A stretch of DNA of 64,000 bases from Sporosarcina ureae (GTDB lineage: Bacteria; Bacillota; Bacilli; Bacillales_A; Planococcaceae): assembly GCF_002109325.1 (NCBI RefSeq), contig NZ_CP015348.1:3318745-3382744 (forward strand), in the 5' to 3' direction. Of the stretch, positions 47,780 through 58,021 are shown one piece after another. The position numbers were made by a program, and so were the translations under genes. Within the stretch, counting starts at the first letter, position 1, and each line of letters starts with the position of its first letter. Under the pieces are notes generated by a model, which ran no database searches, was not told the DNA's origin, and saw nothing but the letters and a program-made list of their open reading frames with translations.

Positions 47780-47826
47780 TTTCTGCCTACATTGAATTTT
47801 GACAATAACTACTAATGTAATTTCTT

Positions 47827-47867
47827 ATAAACCGAAGATCCTTCACTGGATCTTCGGTTTATTTTAT
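47827..47867 (+). terminator. Terminator after rpsU
   Basis: ATAAACCGAAGATCC pairs with GGATCTTCGGTTTAT (15 bp) around TTCACT, followed by TTTTATT. Confidence 0.9.
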
Positions 47868-47994
47868 TGTCTGGAATTTCAAAGTAGTTCTGAATAAAGT
47901 ATTTAAAGAAGGCTAGTATAGAGAACTAGTGCTTAGGTGAGAATTAGTATATAGGACGTAGATGGTGAAGGTTTAAGAGTGTTGGGGTAGGGAT

Positions 47995-48172
47995 TTACGC
48001 TTCGGAGGAGACGTTTGTCTTATGGGGGAGCGGTGAACCACACCCCTAGTGCAAAGATGTGCTCCTAACGCTTCGCTTTTACTCGCAAAAGCCGTTCTTC
48101 GTTACGGCTCTTCCCGCTGGCTCACCGCGGGCCCATGGGAAAGCGTCCCCCAACTGGAGCTTCCATCCCCTC
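47995..48172. repeat. GC-rich palindromic intergenic element, probable dispersed repeat
   Basis: The 511-base gap between the rpsU terminator and nfeD holds no convincing gene. Its centre is a sharply GC-richer block between AT-rich flanks. A left arm at 48007-48039 (GGAGACGTTTGTCTTATGGG and onward to GGTGAACC) and a right arm at 48119-48150 (GGCTCACCGC ... GGGAAAGCGTCCCC) are imperfect inverted copies. Between them a perfect 6-bp hairpin AGCCGT/ACGGCT lies at 48090-48109. An open frame across it has odd codon use and no ribosome binding site. The pattern resembles the intergenic palindromic repeats dispersed through many Bacillales genomes; copy number was not tested. Nothing is seen in the left flank; the right flank ends in the nfeD promoter. 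Confidence 0.6.
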
Positions 48173-48311
48173 ACAAACACTAATTCACCTCCCAACTTTC
48201 ATAACTTTCAACACAACTTCAATAATTATGCTCATGAATGTCCATATATAATCCATATACTAACAAGCCATGACGCAACGAAAGAAAAACTTTTATTTAA
48301 TTGCAATTAAA

Positions 48312-48337
48312 TGAAACCAAATGCTTCTTCAAACGTA
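48312..48337 (+). promoter_or_regulatory. Sigma-W-type promoter of nfeD-floA
   Basis: TGAAAC and CGTA are separated by exactly 16 bases, the consensus for the extracytoplasmic-function sigma factor SigW. The orthologous yqeZ-floA-yqfB operon of B. subtilis is SigW-controlled. It lies 41 bases before nfeD. Confidence 0.85.
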
Positions 48338-48378
48338 AATAGTAAGTATAATAGGCAGTAGAGAGAGGTGAGAACATA

Positions 48379-49713
48379 ATGTCTAAAATGATTAGGTCCG
48401 TTTTTCTGCTCATTTTATTCATCGGTACAATCGCATTGCCTTTTATACACTCAGACGCAGCTGAAACAAAAGTATATCAAGTACCCCTTCATCAAGAAGT
48501 AGAAAAGGGGCTGCATGCCTTCCTACAGCGTTCATTTAAAGAAGCTAAGGCAGAAGGTGCAGAGACGATTGTGCTGGATATAGACACTCCTGGAGGCTTT
48601 GTAGATGCTGCCGATCAAATCGCAAAGCTGATGAAAACAACTGACGATGTCAAAATCGTTGCGTTCATCAACGATCGCGCGCTATCCGCAGGTGCGTTTC
48701 TTGCACTCTATGCAGATGAAATCTACATGACGCCAAACGGTTCCATCGGGGCTGCACAAGTCATTGACGGTTCTGGAAATGCGGCAGAGACGAAAGCCAA
48801 TAGTTACTGGTTGGCACAAATGAAAAATGCCGCGAAGCACAATGGCCGTGATCCGCAATATGCATTGGCGATGGCAAATCCTGAAATTGATCTGCCGGAC
48901 TTACGTGCACAAAAAGGCGAACTTCTGACACTCACTGCTGACGAAGCTGAAAAGGTAGGGTACAGTGAAGGGACAGTAGCTTCATTTGACGAGTTACTGA
49001 AGAAGCTGGACTTGGAAGATGCGCAAGTCATCTCTACAGCGGAAACGTTTACAGAGAAAATGGCTCGATTCATCACCAACCCAGTCGTTGTACCGATTTT
49101 ACTTTCCGTTGCGAGTCTCGGACTGATTGTAGAATTATATTCACCAGGCTTTGGTGTGCCGGGGAGCATGGGGCTTACAGCTCTATTCTTATTCTTCTAC
49201 GGACACACAGTAGCAGGTCTAGCAGGTTATGAGACATTGTTATTGTTCGTGCTCGGCGTAGCACTTATTATTGCCGAATTTTTTGTTGCAGGAGGGATAG
49301 CTGGTATCTTCGGGGTCTTGGCTATCATAGGAAGTATTTTACTGGCAGGCACAAACTTGGCATTCATGGCAGTTTCGGTGCTAATTGCGATAGCCGTAGC
49401 ATTGATAGGAGCGGTGGTTATTATGAAATTCTTCGGTAAAAAACTCCATCTATTGAATAAAATCATTTTAATGGATACGATGGATACGGAAAGCGGTTAC
49501 GTTTCCAATAAAAATCGTAATGAGTTATTGCAGAAGGTAGCAACAACGATTACTCCACTTTATCCATCTGGCGTCGCTGAAGTAGATGGTGAACGCATCG
49601 ATGTAGTATCAGAAGGTCGTTACATCGCAAGTGGTAAAGAAGTCGTAATTGTAGCGGTAGAAGGCTTTAGAATTGTAGTAAGAGAGAAGAAAGAGGAGGA
49701 ACAAGGCTTATGA
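48379..49713 (+). CDS. nfeD: NfeD family membrane-bound serine protease-like protein (YqeZ)
   Basis: 444 residues: signal peptide ([19 protein letters not shown]), a ClpP-fold domain (about 30-225) with [18 protein letters not shown] and the candidate nucleophile serine in [14 protein letters not shown], a block of transmembrane helices (about 235-350) and a C-terminal OB-fold NfeD domain (about 370-435). Long NfeD proteins associate with flotillins or stomatins and are implicated in membrane-stress resistance. AGAGAGGTGAG precedes the ATG. It overlaps floA by 4 bases and is driven by a SigW-type promoter. Confidence 0.93.
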   Translation: MSKMIRSVFLLILFIGTIALPFIHSDAAETKVYQVPLHQEVEKGLHAFLQRSFKEAKAEGAETIVLDIDTPGGFVDAADQIAKLMKTTDDVKIVAFINDRALSAGAFLALYADEIYMTPNGSIGAAQVIDGSGNAAETKANSYWLAQMKNAAKHNGRDPQYALAMANPEIDLPDLRAQKGELLTLTADEAEKVGYSEGTVASFDELLKKLDLEDAQVISTAETFTEKMARFITNPVVVPILLSVASLGLIVELYSPGFGVPGSMGLTALFLFFYGHTVAGLAGYETLLLFVLGVALIIAEFFVAGGIAGIFGVLAIIGSILLAGTNLAFMAVSVLIAIAVALIGAVVIMKFFGKKLHLLNKIILMDTMDTESGYVSNKNRNELLQKVATTITPLYPSGVAEVDGERIDVVSEGRYIASGKEVVIVAVEGFRIVVREKKEEEQGL

Positions 49714-50705
49714 TGGGACTAGGAACAATCGGACTGGTAGCAGCGGTCTTTATTATCATCATCGTACTGGCGATATTCTTTACATTCGTTCCAGTAACGC
49801 TCTGGATTTCCGCTATTGCGGCAGGCGTTCGTGTAAGTATCTTCACATTAATCGGTATGCGTTTACGCCGAGTAATTCCAAGCAGAGTAGTTAATCCGTT
49901 GATCAAAGCACATAAAGCGGGTCTGACAGTGTCAATCAACCAGCTGGAAAGTCATTACTTAGCTGGTGGTAACGTAGACCGCGTTGTCAATGCGTTAATC
50001 GCTGCGCAACGTGCGAATATCGAGTTGTCGTTCGAAAGAGCACAAGCAATCGACTTAGCGGGACGTGACGTATTAGAAGCGGTTCAAATGTCCGTTAACC
50101 CGAAAGTGATCGAAACACCATTTATCGCAGGTGTTGCGATGAACGGTATCGAAGTAAAAGCAAAAGCGCGTATTACAGTTCGTGCAAACATCGACCGTCT
50201 CGTCGGTGGTGCGGGTGAAGAAACAGTTGTTGCCCGTGTTGGTGAAGGTATCGTATCAACAATCGGTTCTTCGATCAGTCACGCGAAAGTACTAGAAAAT
50301 CCAGATTTGATTTCCCAAACAGTTCTGAAAAAAGGATTGGACTCAGGTACAGCTTTTGAAATTCTTTCGATTGATATTGCTGACGTGGATATCGGTAAAA
50401 ACATCGGTGCGGAACTTCAGACTGAACAAGCAATGGCAGATAAGAACATTGCACAGGCAAAAGCGGAAGAACGTCGCGCAATGGCTGTTGCTAATGAGCA
50501 AGAGATGAAGGCAAAAACTCAGGAGATGCGCTCGAAAGTTGTGGGTGCAGAAGCTGAAGTACCTTTAGCTATGGCTGAAGCTTTACGTTCAGGAAATATT
50601 GGAATTATGGATTATATGAATTACAAAAATATCCAAGCAGATACAAGCATGCGGGATTCAATCAGCAAAACAGGTTCGGATCAACAACCAAAGAAAGATC
50701 AATAA
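49710..50705 (+). CDS. floA: Flotillin-like protein FloA (YqfA)
   Basis: 331-residue membrane scaffold protein organising lipid-raft-like microdomains. It has a hydrophobic N-terminal hairpin ([21 protein letters not shown]), a PHB/SPFH domain ([35 protein letters not shown] region) and an Ala/Glu-rich coiled coil ([21 protein letters not shown]). GAGGAGGAAC precedes the tandem ATGs. It is coupled to nfeD by overlap; both work in envelope stress response. Confidence 0.96.
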   Translation: MMGLGTIGLVAAVFIIIIVLAIFFTFVPVTLWISAIAAGVRVSIFTLIGMRLRRVIPSRVVNPLIKAHKAGLTVSINQLESHYLAGGNVDRVVNALIAAQRANIELSFERAQAIDLAGRDVLEAVQMSVNPKVIETPFIAGVAMNGIEVKAKARITVRANIDRLVGGAGEETVVARVGEGIVSTIGSSISHAKVLENPDLISQTVLKKGLDSGTAFEILSIDIADVDIGKNIGAELQTEQAMADKNIAQAKAEERRAMAVANEQEMKAKTQEMRSKVVGAEAEVPLAMAEALRSGNIGIMDYMNYKNIQADTSMRDSISKTGSDQQPKKDQ

Positions 50706-50738
50706 TAACAAGATGAATTCCCGGGAAGGGGATGCATA

Positions 50739-51266
50739 ATGGAACAACTGATTATTTTGGGTATCATGTTGGCGCTGGGATCGTTATTCGGTAAGAAGAA
50801 AGATAAAGATCAACAGAATCAGCCAAAACAACAACCGAAACGTCCGCCCAGCCAGCAATGGCCTGCCCAACCGACACAAAGTGAAATGAAACAAAGAGAA
50901 CCTCAGCGTACGAATGCTGCTCCAGTAGAGAAGCCGCGTTCGCTGAAGGAATTATCCAGAAGTCTCTTTGAAGATATTCAAAAAGAATTTCAGGATATTC
51001 AGCAAGAGGTTAAAGAACCTGAGCGCCCTGTAAAGTCACAGGCGCCCCAGTCTGAAATCTTTTATGCGGAGCCAAAGAAACCGGTTAAGCCGGCTTCAAC
51101 ACCACGTCCAGAGCGTCAAATGGGCAGAGGCAGGCTTAAAGATCAAATTATCATGCAGGAAGATGAACCAATCTTGCAGGAAGACTTGATCCCTAGAACA
51201 CCCCAGCAAATCATGCAAGGGATTGTCTATGCTGAAATTTTAGGTCCACCAAAATCAAAACGGTAA
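50739..51266 (+). CDS. Proline/glutamine-rich membrane-anchored protein at the yqfB position
   Basis: 175 residues: a short hydrophobic N-terminus (MEQLIILGIMLALGSLF) that may anchor it, followed by a Lys-, Gln- and Pro-rich low-complexity region (about 18-65), a predicted amphipathic helix (LSRSLFEDIQKEFQDIQQEV) and a conserved-looking C-terminus (QQIMQGIVYAEILGPPK). It is third in the SigW operon, where B. subtilis carries yqfB, but I cannot claim homology. A role with FloA/NfeD is suggested only by location. GGGAAGGGG precedes the ATG. Confidence 0.75.
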   Translation: MEQLIILGIMLALGSLFGKKKDKDQQNQPKQQPKRPPSQQWPAQPTQSEMKQREPQRTNAAPVEKPRSLKELSRSLFEDIQKEFQDIQQEVKEPERPVKSQAPQSEIFYAEPKKPVKPASTPRPERQMGRGRLKDQIIMQEDEPILQEDLIPRTPQQIMQGIVYAEILGPPKSKR

Positions 51267-51271
51267 TCATG

Positions 51272-51313
51272 CCACCCCCTGTCTTTTCATAGGATGAGAC
51301 AGGGGGTTTTTTC
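51272..51313 (+). terminator. Terminator that includes the yqfC ribosome binding site
   Basis: ACCCCCTGTC (51274-51283) pairs with GACAGGGGGT (51298-51307), a 10-bp GC-rich stem, followed by a run of Ts up to 51312. The right arm is also the only Shine-Dalgarno candidate (AGGGGG, 7 bases before the yqfC ATG at 51314), so the hairpin would both end the nfeD operon and hide the yqfC ribosome binding site. Confidence 0.8.
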
Positions 51314-51571
51314 ATGAAAAAATTATTCGCACTTCATCCATCCATTATCCTAGATGAATTCAACTCATTGCGGATTACCGGCAATTATCGCTTACTCGCT
51401 TTAAGCGAACAATCCGTATCTTTTCAAACGAATGACTATGTCATGACCATCAAAGGAGAAGATGTAACAGTTCTACTGCTGACTGAACAACACGCCCATA
51501 TATCGATCGATGAATTGCAAGAAGTGACGGTGCGTTTCACACCCGAAGAGGGAAACAGCTATGAGTCCTAA
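51314..51571 (+). CDS. yqfC: Sporulation protein YqfC
   Basis: 85-residue protein of the YabP/YqfC family: LHPSIILDEFNSLRITGNYRL followed by beta-rich segments (MTIKGEDVTVLLL, VTVRFTPEE). B. subtilis yqfC and yqfD are mother-cell sporulation genes preceding phoH, the same order as here. It overlaps yqfD by 11 bases. Its ribosome binding site is inside the preceding terminator stem. Confidence 0.82.
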   Translation: MKKLFALHPSIILDEFNSLRITGNYRLLALSEQSVSFQTNDYVMTIKGEDVTVLLLTEQHAHISIDELQEVTVRFTPEEGNSYES

Positions 51572-52652
51572 ACGATTCGAAGTTCAAGTGACAGATGTGC
51601 GCAACGGTTCTATTTTCCTTAGCAAATTACAGCGAGAGCGTGTCAAAATCAGCAGTTTGTATGTCTCTGGAAGTGCTGTATTTTTTGAGACGGACACTAA
51701 GGGAATTAAAGTGATCCGCCGTTTCAGAAGGAATTATCGTGTGAAAGTCCGAATTAGACGTAAAGGTTTGGATACTGTCCAGCACCGGTTATTCGCATCT
51801 TTGTTATTCTTGATAGTTTGTTTTATTCCATTCATTTCTTCACTATTTCTATGGGACATTACCGTAGAGAGTGATGTGCCTGAAATTGCGCAACGAATGG
51901 AGAGTAAGATGGTGAAAGCACAAATTATCGCGCCCTCTTTATTATCTAAATTACCAGAAGAAGACGAAATTCGCCGACTGCTGATGCAGGATGAACCTTC
52001 ATTGTCATGGATTCGATTCTCTCAAACCGGTACTTCGTTGATTGTTTCACCGATGCTTGCGCCATTGTCTACGGAAATTAAAGAAGAAGTGAATGAAAAG
52101 CCATCACATCTCGTAGCGAAAACAGGAGGTGTCATCACACGCTTTGCATTAACGCGGGGAGAAAGAGCAAGTGTTATTCATCAAACTGTTAAAAAGGGTG
52201 ATATGCTGGCAACGGGTATTCTCGAACAAGGAGAAAAGACGACTGTAGTAGGGGCAGATGGGGAAGTATTTGCTGACTACTGGTTAGAATGTCATTTTGA
52301 ATTACCTAGAACGATTAGTTATTCGATTCAAGGAGAAGAAAATCTTACTATCAGTTGGCAAAAGCCGTGGATAGGTAATCAGATAAAAAATATAGGTTTT
52401 AGAAATCCTGTTATTCTTGATAAGACGAAAGAGAATCATACACAAGAAGTGTTTTTGGAAAAAGGAATGGAAAAGACGATCATCCTTCCCTTAATCAAGT
52501 ATGATTTATTGTCAAAGAAGACGAATGAGCGCATAATTAAAGAAGAAAACATTTTACATGTGTCCTTCACTAATGATAAAGTGAGTGGGACTATACTATT
52601 TTTAGTTAACGAAAACATTGCTGAAAAACGACCTATAACTCAAGGAGACTGA
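51561..52652 (+). CDS. yqfD: Sporulation protein YqfD
   Basis: 363 residues, somewhat shorter than B. subtilis YqfD. A cytoplasmic N-terminal basic domain (about 1-75), one transmembrane helix (about 77-98, LFASLLFLIVCFIPFISSLFL) and a large extracytoplasmic domain with a GxV-type repeat region (VAKTGGVITRFALTRGE, VKKGDMLATGILEQGE). The family is linked to spore formation, with unclear biochemistry. The start overlaps yqfC, implying coupling; phoH follows after 5 bases. Confidence 0.87.
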   Translation: MSPKRFEVQVTDVRNGSIFLSKLQRERVKISSLYVSGSAVFFETDTKGIKVIRRFRRNYRVKVRIRRKGLDTVQHRLFASLLFLIVCFIPFISSLFLWDITVESDVPEIAQRMESKMVKAQIIAPSLLSKLPEEDEIRRLLMQDEPSLSWIRFSQTGTSLIVSPMLAPLSTEIKEEVNEKPSHLVAKTGGVITRFALTRGERASVIHQTVKKGDMLATGILEQGEKTTVVGADGEVFADYWLECHFELPRTISYSIQGEENLTISWQKPWIGNQIKNIGFRNPVILDKTKENHTQEVFLEKGMEKTIILPLIKYDLLSKKTNERIIKEENILHVSFTNDKVSGTILFLVNENIAEKRPITQGD

Positions 52653-52657
52653 ATATA

Positions 52658-53620
52658 TTGAGCGAAAATGTACTTCAACTTCATATCGAAGAACCTAACG
52701 AAGCGATTATGCTTCTTGGCATTTCCGATCAGAACATGAATCTGATCGAAGAGGAATTAAAAATCTCGATCCACACTAGAGGTGAAACGATCTCGATCAG
52801 TGGAGAGCAAGAACAAGCAGAAGCAGCTAAAGTATTGCTCGAACAGTTACTGAAAGTCATCCGTAAAGGGATCAACATCAATCTACGAGATGTGGCAACG
52901 GCCATTGAAATGGCAAAGAACGGTACGATTGAATATTTCTCTTCTCTCTATGAAGAAGAAATTGCCCGCAATACAAAAGGAAAAGTCATCCGTGCGAAAA
53001 CCATTGGACAAAGAGAGTATGTTCAAGCAATTCGTTCGAGAGATTTAGTATTCTGTATTGGACCTGCGGGAACAGGAAAGACCTATTTGGCTGTCGTGAT
53101 GGCGGTTCAAGCCATGAAAACGGGTTCTGTCAAACGAATAGTATTGACTCGTCCTGCTGTTGAAGCTGGAGAGAGCCTCGGGTTCCTTCCAGGCGACTTA
53201 AAAGAAAAAGTGGACCCATACCTTCGACCACTTTATGACGCGCTCCACGACGTGTTAGGAGCTGAACATACCGAACGGTTGATGGAACGTGGCGTGATCG
53301 AAATTGCACCACTTGCTTATATGCGTGGAAGAACGCTTGACGACGCATTCGTAATTCTGGACGAAGCGCAAAATACAACCAAAGCACAGATGAAGATGTT
53401 TTTAACACGTCTCGGCTTTGGATCGAAGATGGTCATCACAGGTGATAAAACACAGATTGATTTACCGCGCGGTGCGGAATCAGGATTAATTGTTGCAGAA
53501 AGTATTTTGAAAAATGTACAAGATATTCAATTTATGTATTTAGAACAAGGTGATGTAGTCCGACATCCGATTGTAGCGAAGATCATTGATGCATATGAAA
53601 ACGAGCAGTCAACGAATTAA
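52658..53620 (+). CDS. phoH: PhoH-like P-loop ATPase/helicase
   Basis: 320 residues: an N-terminal KH-like segment (about 1-80), then the PhoH ATPase with Walker A GPAGTGKTYLA near residue 130, TRPAVEAGESLGFLPGD, Walker B FVILDEAQNTTKAQMKMFLTR region and ITGDKTQIDLP. The PhoH family is predicted to act on RNA. It starts at TTG after CAAGGAG. The yqfD-phoH-pgpH-ybeY order is conserved, and phoH-ybeY pairing suggests a role in RNA metabolism. Confidence 0.95.
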   Translation: MSENVLQLHIEEPNEAIMLLGISDQNMNLIEEELKISIHTRGETISISGEQEQAEAAKVLLEQLLKVIRKGININLRDVATAIEMAKNGTIEYFSSLYEEEIARNTKGKVIRAKTIGQREYVQAIRSRDLVFCIGPAGTGKTYLAVVMAVQAMKTGSVKRIVLTRPAVEAGESLGFLPGDLKEKVDPYLRPLYDALHDVLGAEHTERLMERGVIEIAPLAYMRGRTLDDAFVILDEAQNTTKAQMKMFLTRLGFGSKMVITGDKTQIDLPRGAESGLIVAESILKNVQDIQFMYLEQGDVVRHPIVAKIIDAYENEQSTN

Positions 53621-53634
53621 TTGACTGCTTTTTT
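53605..53634 (+). terminator. Terminator overlapping the phoH stop
   Basis: GCAGTCAA (53605) and TTGACTGC (53621) form an 8-bp stem that spans the phoH stop codon, followed by six Ts. Confidence 0.8.
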
Positions 53635-53698
53635 GAATGCGGAAGATACATAGTCCATCCATCATGTACCAATCATTTGCTGAAAAGGAGGCAACTAT

Positions 53699-55813
53699 AT
53701 GACAGTTTTAAAGGAACTACTTTCACACCTAAGAAAAGTGAAATTTACATTTCTTTTGCTTCTTGTCGTCTCCCTTTCCAGTGTGCTGTTGTTTTTTCTT
53801 ATGTACGGGAGCACTCAGAACGAAACATATGAAATTTCTGTTTTTGAAATTTCGCCAAAAACCATTCGTTCCCCTAAAACAATAGAAGACACCGAGAAAA
53901 CCGAACTCGAACGTGTGCGGGCGGAACAAGCGGTCCCAAATTCTTATCGCTTCTCAGAAGATATTATGAAAAACCGCCAAGCTATTCTTGGCTCGATCTT
54001 TAACGCAGTTAGTGATGTCAAATTAGAAACAAAAGATGATCTTGACTTGACCTCGGGTAAACAAATAAAACTGCTTCAAAAGAAATTGCAAGGGCTTGAA
54101 AACGAAGAAACATTCTTGCTTGTTACAGATGATCAACTTAAACAGTTACTGGCAGCCGAACAAATTGATTTGAACAATTTACAGGAACTGTTGACGCTTG
54201 TAGTGGGAAGAGAATTAGCTATTCCATTTAAAGTCGAACAAGTACCCATGCATCGCTATGAAGTGGAGCGGAGAATTCGACAGACCAATACATTGCCAAG
54301 AGATTTGCACGATATAGCACTATCACTAGGACGTATGGCAGTAGTGGAAACCGAAGTGATTGATGAAGCTTTAACAGCGAAGAACCAGGCGGATGCACGG
54401 GCCGCAGTTGAATCCATCCGTATTTTACAAGGACAGGTCATCGTTCGTGAAGGACAGTTGATTGATCGTGATGTGTACCATCAACTACAACTTTCAGGTG
54501 TTCTCACTAATCAATCCTCACTCAAACCAACCCTTGGAATTATGCTGTTTGTATTATTTGTTTCAGGATTGATTACTATACACTTTGGCAAGTCGAAAAG
54601 GGAAGAAACTTTCAAAAAGAAAGCACTCGTTATTTTCTATATCATCTTATTGCTTGCGGTCGTTTTGATGAAGATTGTCAGCTATATCGACTATGAGTTT
54701 GATGTCCTAATTGCATTTTTATTCCCGACAGCGCTAGTGCCGATGTTGATCAAGTTATTAATCAATGAACGATCGGCAGTACTCGCCACGATTATTACTT
54801 CGGCAACAGCAGGTATCATGTTGCAAGAAGGTCTGGCCGCCATCATGCAAATGGAAGTCGCATTGTATATTTTATTTGGCGGTATTGTTAGTATTTATTT
54901 ACTGAGCGAACATGGTAGACGTTCGACAATACTGCAGACAAGTCTCGGTGTCGCGGTATCGAATATTATGTTTATCATATTTTATTTATTAATGACACAA
55001 ACTAGCTACACGACACCAGAGCTGATATTCTATGCCGTCGCAGCGATCTCTTCAGGTTTACTGTCGGGAGCATTGACAATGGGATTATTACCATTTTTCG
55101 AGTCGAGTTTCGGTTTGCTTTCCAATATGCGTTTAGTAGAGCTTTCCAATCCTAACCATCCATTATTGAAAAAAATATTAGTCGAAACGCCAGGGACATA
55201 TCATCACAGTATTATGGTTGCGAATCTAGCAGATGCAGCATGTGAAGCGATTGGTGCGAATGGATTACTCGCGCGTGTCGGTAGCTATTACCATGATATC
55301 GGAAAAACTATTCATCCCGGTTTTTTCATTGAAAATCAGCATAATGGCCGGAATTTGCATGATGCACTGACACCTGAGAAAAGTCGTGATATGATTATAG
55401 CCCACGCGGAAGACGGCGCAAAAATGTTGGAAACGCATCGTATGCCGAAAGAGCTTGTCGCCATCGCGAGACAGCATCACGGGACGAGTAGTGTCAGATT
55501 CTTTTATATGAAAGCGAAAGAATCGAATCCCGATGTAAATGAAAATGACTTCCGCTATCCAGGTCCGAAACCACAAACGAAAGAAAACGCGGTCATAATG
55601 ATTGCCGACAGTGTAGAAGCAGCGGTGCGATCCATGAAAGAACCGACACCTGAGAAAATTTCCGCACTGGTTAAAGGAATTGTGCGAGGAAAAGTAGAGG
55701 ACGATCAGTTTGATGAATGTGATCTGTCATTAAAAGAAATTAAACAAGTTAAAATTTCAATTAATGAAACATTGAATGGAATATTCCATAATCGTATTGA
55801 ATATCCCCAATAA
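53699..55813 (+). CDS. pgpH: Cyclic-di-AMP phosphodiesterase PgpH (7TM-HD)
   Basis: 704-residue membrane protein: N-terminal transmembrane helix, extracellular 7TMR-HDED domain (about 50-265), seven transmembrane helices (about 275-470) and a cytoplasmic HD domain with HHSIMVANLADAAC, YYHDIGKT and RQHHGTSSVRFFY. The orthologue degrades c-di-AMP to pApA. GGAGGCAAC precedes the ATG. It heads the pgpH-ybeY-dgkA-cdd-era-recO run. Confidence 0.95.
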   Translation: MTVLKELLSHLRKVKFTFLLLLVVSLSSVLLFFLMYGSTQNETYEISVFEISPKTIRSPKTIEDTEKTELERVRAEQAVPNSYRFSEDIMKNRQAILGSIFNAVSDVKLETKDDLDLTSGKQIKLLQKKLQGLENEETFLLVTDDQLKQLLAAEQIDLNNLQELLTLVVGRELAIPFKVEQVPMHRYEVERRIRQTNTLPRDLHDIALSLGRMAVVETEVIDEALTAKNQADARAAVESIRILQGQVIVREGQLIDRDVYHQLQLSGVLTNQSSLKPTLGIMLFVLFVSGLITIHFGKSKREETFKKKALVIFYIILLLAVVLMKIVSYIDYEFDVLIAFLFPTALVPMLIKLLINERSAVLATIITSATAGIMLQEGLAAIMQMEVALYILFGGIVSIYLLSEHGRRSTILQTSLGVAVSNIMFIIFYLLMTQTSYTTPELIFYAVAAISSGLLSGALTMGLLPFFESSFGLLSNMRLVELSNPNHPLLKKILVETPGTYHHSIMVANLADAACEAIGANGLLARVGSYYHDIGKTIHPGFFIENQHNGRNLHDALTPEKSRDMIIAHAEDGAKMLETHRMPKELVAIARQHHGTSSVRFFYMKAKESNPDVNENDFRYPGPKPQTKENAVIMIADSVEAAVRSMKEPTPEKISALVKGIVRGKVEDDQFDECDLSLKEIKQVKISINETLNGIFHNRIEYPQ

Positions 55814-55831
55814 CAAAGGAGCAAAGCAACT

Positions 55832-56305
55832 ATGATAGATTTTTATTTCGAAGATGAAACGGAAAGCGTGGACCCGAATTCAGAGACATTGATCAAGGAC
55901 CTGTTGACTCATGCATCCATAATGGAAAAAATGGAAGGTTTATATGAGTTGTCCATTACATTTATGGATGATGAATCTATTCAGGCAGTGAATGCCGAGT
56001 ACAGAGGAAAAGATCGCCCAACTGATGTTATTTCATTTGCGCTTGAAGAATTGTCTGAAGGGGAAGTGGCGATTATTCACGAAAGCGACATGCCAGTTGT
56101 GCTCGGGGATATCATTATTTCCATCGATACTGCAAAGCGCCAAGCAGCGGAATATAATCATACGTTCGAGCGTGAACTTGGGTTTCTTGCATTACATGGA
56201 TTCTTGCATTTGCTCGGATATGATCATCTAGATGAAAAACAAGAACGTGAAATGTTCAGCAGACAGACGGAGATTTTGACTGCATTCGGGCTGGAGCGTC
56301 AGTGA
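55832..56305 (+). CDS. ybeY: Endoribonuclease YbeY
   Basis: 157-residue zinc protein for rRNA maturation and ribosome quality control. The metal motif HGFLHLLGYDH lies near residue 120, with RGKDRPTDVISF as the other family signature. CAAAGGAGC precedes the ATG. It follows pgpH by 18 bases and precedes dgkA by 4. Confidence 0.97.
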   Translation: MIDFYFEDETESVDPNSETLIKDLLTHASIMEKMEGLYELSITFMDDESIQAVNAEYRGKDRPTDVISFALEELSEGEVAIIHESDMPVVLGDIIISIDTAKRQAAEYNHTFERELGFLALHGFLHLLGYDHLDEKQEREMFSRQTEILTAFGLERQ

Positions 56306-56309
56306 GTGT

Positions 56310-56660
56310 ATGAAAAGATTCTTGAAATCATTCATCTATGCATGGGAAGGTATTTTGGATGGCTTTGCGCATGGACGTAATATGAAATTTCATGGTTTAT
56401 CAGCAATGATTGTAGTAATTGCCGGCTTGTTTACTGGTCTTTCACAAATAGAATGGATGATCATTTTCATCGTCATTGCAGGTATGATGGCGCTCGAATT
56501 AATGAATACAGCAGTGGAATACGTTGTAGATCTTGTGACAACGGAGTTCCACCCGCTAGCTAAAAAAGCTAAAGATATCGCAGCGGGATCGGTTCTTGTG
56601 TACGCTATAGCAAGTGCGATCGTCGGCTGTATAATTTTCTTTCCAAAATGGTTTGGATGA
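56310..56660 (+). CDS. dgkA: Undecaprenol/diacylglycerol kinase DgkA
   Basis: 116-residue integral membrane kinase with three helices. The catalytic motif ELMNTAVEYVVDL is present, and GRNMKFH at the N-terminal surface helix. Gram-positive members prefer undecaprenol, recycling the carrier for cell wall synthesis. It starts 4 bases after ybeY, with its ribosome binding site inside ybeY. Confidence 0.95.
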   Translation: MKRFLKSFIYAWEGILDGFAHGRNMKFHGLSAMIVVIAGLFTGLSQIEWMIIFIVIAGMMALELMNTAVEYVVDLVTTEFHPLAKKAKDIAAGSVLVYAIASAIVGCIIFFPKWFG

Positions 56661-56688
56661 TAAGATTGAATGAAAAGGAGAGAACTAA

Positions 56689-57991
<1,303 letters not shown>

Positions 57992-58021
57992 GCTGTCTTT
58001 CTTGTTGAAGGAGAGAGCGCG

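Noticed and set aside
48059..48310. Open frame of 83 codons inside the GC-rich intergenic element
   Set aside because: No ribosome binding site, unusual composition (many His, Ser, Pro, Asn), and it spans the palindrome and its AT-rich flank; best explained as chance.
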